Source of the DNA: Calditrichia bacterium
GTDB taxonomy: Bacteria > Calditrichota > Calditrichia > RBG-13-44-9 > J075
Direction of reading: 5' to 3'
DNA length: 64,000 nt
NCBI GenBank assembly: GCA_028284905.1
Contig: JANQQU010000043.1
Span: 310,001 to 374,000, forward strand
A model generated the notes under the pieces. The model had not been told where the DNA came from, made no database searches, and saw only the letters and a list, made by a program, of their open reading frames with translations. How positions within the stretch are numbered: position 1 is the stretch's first letter; every line of letters begins with the position of its first letter. This document shows, piece after piece, positions 61,231 through 64,000 of this stretch. A program made the translations under genes and the position numbers.

Positions 61231-63471
61231 TTATTCAATGATTTCATGGATCATATTGTTCCAGAAAAAAGTAACATTTTTTCCCAGGGCATAGATGTCA
61301 GCAATTTCCGGATGATCTTTAACCAGGGTGAAATATTCGTTGCTGGCAAATTTCATCTGCCGAACATTTGTAGTTTCATTTTTGTATATTGCTGAATCAA
61401 CCCAGTTTTTCCCGGAGCGGTAAAAAGCCCTGCCATTAATAAAACGGTGCTGGGTCGCAAGGTTTTCGGTTTCTCCTGCCTTATTACGATAATCCATGCG
61501 GGATTTTCCCTGGTGAGTGTCGGCAATGTTCGCTGCGCCTCGGAGCGATTGCACTTCTTTGCTGCTGCGCACACTGCCGCCGCCGCTTTTACTTTTCATC
61601 TCTTCATACTCACCGCGCGATTCTTCCATTTCTGCATAGCTATCTTCCAGATTGGGAGATAATAGCTGGAAGCGTTCGTCCAGTCGGTTTTCCCGGGAAA
61701 GGCGGGTTTCATCTTCGATAATCAAATAACTGGTGTATGGGGTTACAATGCCGTATTGCCGGGCCAATGAGATAATCTCTTCCTTTAGTTCCGGTGTCTC
61801 ACCTTTCAGGCGAATTTGATCCAGCAAATAACCAACAACCCGGGAAGCCCACAACGGCGCAATAAAAGCCGGCCCCGCTCCGTCATTCTTGAAATTTACC
61901 GCCTGTTCATATTTAACCTGCCGCCCATTTATTTTTCCGGAAATAGTAAGAGATGTTTTTCCGCTGCCGCGATATCGGCCTAAAAGTGTTACTGTTCTAC
62001 CGCGAAACAGATCGGGGATTTCCCTGGGATACATCCGGTTAAGGCGAAGGTTATTTCCAACTGACACCTCGATATCCGTTAGCACCGGCGCAGAAACCTT
62101 GCGATAAAAATTGGATATTTTAACCTCGATATCTTCATCGGGCGTTATGTAAGATCTTACGGCGTTGGTTTGTTCCGTTATTTTGTCCAGCAAGTGCGTG
62201 TTAATGTCTTCCCCGATGCCAAAGGTGAAAATGCGGACATTTTGATGGTTGCGCTGGCTAATTTTTTTTAGGAGTTCTTGTTCATCGTAGGCGCCCACCG
62301 TCGGTTTACCATCGGTAATAAATATGATGAAGTAAGGGCGATTCTCTTCTTGCGGTCGGTCAAGGGCTAGTGTGAGCGCTTCATCGATGTTTGTGCCGCC
62401 AATCGCCTTCAGGTTTTCGATAAATGCCAAAGCATCTGATTTACTGCGTTTATTATATGGTGACAGTTGGTCGAAAAAAGCTTCCGCCTGTGTAGAGAAA
62501 CGAATGATTTGAAAACGATCCTGCTTGTTGAGGTTCTCAATGCAGAAGCTAAGAGCAGATTTCGCTTTAGCCAGTTTCTCGCCGGCCATACTGCCGGAAA
62601 CATCCAGCACGAATGTGATATCTTTGGCAGCAATCTCCTGGTTTAATTCGGGAAATCCCGGACTTAGCGTTAGCATAAAATAGCCTTCTTCACCCTTCTG
62701 CTGCATGGAAAGCAAAGAAGCGCCAACTTGATCTTCCTGAGTTAGAAAATATAAATGGAAATCCCGATTAGGCTTGACATTTTTTTCCTCAAAACCGACT
62801 ATTGAATGAAAGGCATTCTTACTATTGATGTCCGTTTGATGAGATGGACAATATACCGCCTTGATCTTTTGAGAAGATTTGATCTCTACAGAAATACTCA
62901 CTTCCTCCAGCGGCTTTGAAGAGAATTTTTCGGTGTTTAGCGGATAAGTGTAGGCCGTTGTGCCAAAATCCTTTTCTAAAACTTCCGAATAGGTAATGCG
63001 GATATTTTTCTCTGCATTTGGCTCAATAGGAAAGATGCGCACTTTTAGCAAGCCCTGTCCGGTATATTCCAACAGGGCGGGATCAACCATGCGGCGGACA
63101 ATATCCTCATACATTTCCCGGGCTTTCTCCGCATCCAACAATTCGGCTGCAGTTTCCTTGCCGTCGATGAACATTGTAAATTTATCGATGGTAGCATTCT
63201 TCGGAATAGGAAAAATATAGTATCCCTGAAGCTGCCGGGAGGTCGGGTTTAGAAACGTTTGATCGATATTGGTTACGGCGGCCTGGTCTTCAATCGTTAC
63301 ATTGACAATATGATTCTTTACTGCCAGGGGAAATGGCTGGAAGGAAACCGCAGGCGGCCTGGGACGCGGTGGTTCGATAATGATAAAGCCATCTGCGAAC
63401 AAAGGCAGCGCGCTTGTCAGTAGCAACAGCCAAATCCAGCGTAACGGAGACTTTGATTTTCCGGTATACAT
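61231..63471 (-). CDS. VIT and von Willebrand factor A domain protein
   Basis: A 746-residue secreted or membrane-associated protein. A signal peptide is followed by a VIT domain (about residues 45-170: LAVKNHIVNVTIEDQAAVTN, YIFPIPKNATIDKF), then a VWA domain with the metal-ion site DVSGSMAGEK (about residue 290) and GGTNIDEAL, then a beta-rich region. The C-terminal third is charged and flexible. This inter-alpha-trypsin-inhibitor-like layout mediates protein interactions. AAAGGAGAC precedes the ATG at 63471, which is preferred to an ATG 23 codons upstream. It is 10 bases from the next upstream gene, so an operon with it is likely. Confidence 0.92.
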   Translation of the reverse strand: MYTGKSKSPLRWIWLLLLTSALPLFADGFIIIEPPRPRPPAVSFQPFPLAVKNHIVNVTIEDQAAVTNIDQTFLNPTSRQLQGYYIFPIPKNATIDKFTMFIDGKETAAELLDAEKAREMYEDIVRRMVDPALLEYTGQGLLKVRIFPIEPNAEKNIRITYSEVLEKDFGTTAYTYPLNTEKFSSKPLEEVSISVEIKSSQKIKAVYCPSHQTDINSKNAFHSIVGFEEKNVKPNRDFHLYFLTQEDQVGASLLSMQQKGEEGYFMLTLSPGFPELNQEIAAKDITFVLDVSGSMAGEKLAKAKSALSFCIENLNKQDRFQIIRFSTQAEAFFDQLSPYNKRSKSDALAFIENLKAIGGTNIDEALTLALDRPQEENRPYFIIFITDGKPTVGAYDEQELLKKISQRNHQNVRIFTFGIGEDINTHLLDKITEQTNAVRSYITPDEDIEVKISNFYRKVSAPVLTDIEVSVGNNLRLNRMYPREIPDLFRGRTVTLLGRYRGSGKTSLTISGKINGRQVKYEQAVNFKNDGAGPAFIAPLWASRVVGYLLDQIRLKGETPELKEEIISLARQYGIVTPYTSYLIIEDETRLSRENRLDERFQLLSPNLEDSYAEMEESRGEYEEMKSKSGGGSVRSSKEVQSLRGAANIADTHQGKSRMDYRNKAGETENLATQHRFINGRAFYRSGKNWVDSAIYKNETTNVRQMKFASNEYFTLVKDHPEIADIYALGKNVTFFWNNMIHEIIE

Positions 63472-63481
63472 TTTGTCTCCT

Positions 63482-64000
63482 TTACTCGAATTGATAAGAC
63501 TTACTAATTGCCTGTTGACGGACGGTTTGAATAATCGCATCCTCCAAGGTCTGCTCTTCGCTTAATTCTTTTCGCTTTTTCGCGATATATGCCCGGCGGG
63601 AATTACTCAATTCCTGAATGCGTTGCTTGATCTCCTTGCGCTTTGCAGCTTGCTTTTTAATTAATGCTTCCCGCTCTTCTTTCGATAGTTGTTTCATCTC
63701 TTCCGGCAGTTCATCTTCAGCGACTTCTTCTAGAGAGACTTCACCATCTTCGACCGCATCAACAAGGTCCCAACCACTATTCTTGTAATTGCCGGAAGAC
63801 TTCGAGATCGCTCGTTGAGCGGCGTTCGCTGCACCAAATGAAGAGGCATTTTTGTCCTGGGTACGTTGGCGCTCAGCATAATAACTACGTTTTTTCCCAT
63901 AGAAGAGATAAGTGTCATTTAATTGATTGTTCAGGCGATTAATGATGCTATCCTGGGGAGCGTCTACATGGACAATCGTTTTATCCTGATCGATATTCAT
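63482..64000 (-). CDS. C-terminal part of a VWA-type protein, truncated by window edge
   Basis: The frame is open to the window edge, so the 172 residues seen are a C-terminal fragment. The segment YLFYGKKRSYYAERQRTQD, then ASSFGAANAAQRAISKSSG, then WDLVDAVEDGEVSLEEV, LPEEMKQLSKEEREALI and a Lys/Glu-rich helical end match the C-terminal region that follows a VWA domain in widespread bacterial proteins. The VWA domain itself should lie beyond 64000. An ATG at the very edge is likely internal. It is cotranscribed with the VIT-VWA gene. Confidence 0.75.
   Translation of the reverse strand: MNIDQDKTIVHVDAPQDSIINRLNNQLNDTYLFYGKKRSYYAERQRTQDKNASSFGAANAAQRAISKSSGNYKNSGWDLVDAVEDGEVSLEEVAEDELPEEMKQLSKEEREALIKKQAAKRKEIKQRIQELSNSRRAYIAKKRKELSEEQTLEDAIIQTVRQQAISKSYQFE

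Noticed and set aside
1-64000. tRNA, rRNA, CRISPR, insertion sequences, prophage
   Set aside because: No cloverleaf, conserved rRNA segment, regularly spaced repeats, transposase or integrase motifs were recognised on either strand.

Overview
The window reads as a chromosomal stretch of a Gram-negative bacterium of the FCB superphylum, most likely Calditrichota/KSB1-like. The signs are outer-membrane and periplasmic proteins (TolC, RND pump, many lipoproteins), three secreted proteins ending in a 'YPNPFNPxT'-type sorting domain, VIT/VWA proteins, TPR lipoproteins, and HYC_CC_PP- and DUF3347-like proteins known mainly from Bacteroidota and relatives. The placement is inferred from gene content; there is no rRNA or other taxonomic marker here. 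I see no tRNA, rRNA, CRISPR array, transposase, integrase or phage gene, and base composition looks even, so this is ordinary chromosome with several unusual gene neighbourhoods.

Layout. 1-8.1 kb: an SDR dehydrogenase, a low-molecular-weight phosphatase, then a TetR regulator and a TolC/adaptor/RND efflux operon with matching palindromic operators before the regulator and before tolC. 8.1-12.2 kb: DoxX, xylulokinase behind a LacI-type operator, Hsp20, and an XRE-cupin regulator joined to speD with two matching 16-bp sites upstream. 12.2-18.5 kb: Sir2 deacylase, aconitase, an eight-repeat PQQ-type propeller lipoprotein and S-adenosylhomocysteinase. 19-21.5 kb: a FlgO/CsgG-like TPR protein and a small unknown gene behind a hairpin-rich leader. 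21.5-29.3 kb (minus strand): a tight run tatT-dctP-dctQ-dctM-cotH-GNAT-AmgK-like kinase. 29.3-39 kb: PcrA/UvrD helicase behind a 30-bp perfect palindrome, a 1220-residue TPR protein, a TPR/TolB-like lipoprotein and a transglutaminase-like protein.

39.2-41.3 kb: a nucleosidase-like protein translationally coupled to a radical-SAM protein of the spore-photoproduct-lyase family that lacks that enzyme's hydrogen-donor cysteine. 41.4-46.9 kb: an orphan histidine kinase, a DUF3667 membrane protein, a methyltransferase, an aldo/keto reductase and two small envelope proteins. 47-49.2 kb: a probable copper/envelope-stress cluster (HYC_CC_PP-like, DUF3347, Spy/CpxP-like, YqaA). 49.2-52.5 kb (minus): a pentaheme cytochrome carrying a sorting domain, and an EEP-family hydrolase. 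52.6-60 kb: an RDD protein, a four-cysteine small protein, a HisI-fold protein that has lost its metal ligands, biotin carboxylase plus BCCP, a TPR/FlgO-like lipoprotein, a glycosyltransferase and a Gfo/Idh/MocA dehydrogenase. 60-64 kb (minus): a sorting-domain protein, a VIT-VWA protein and the end of a second VWA-family protein.

Themes: S-adenosylmethionine chemistry recurs (ahcY, speD, a methyltransferase, a radical-SAM enzyme with a nucleosidase) and so does polyamine metabolism (speD, SSAT-like GNAT). The best candidates for an undescribed system are the nucleosidase/radical-SAM pair, the metal-ligand-free HisI homologue next to biotin carboxylase, and the TRAP/CotH/kinase operon.
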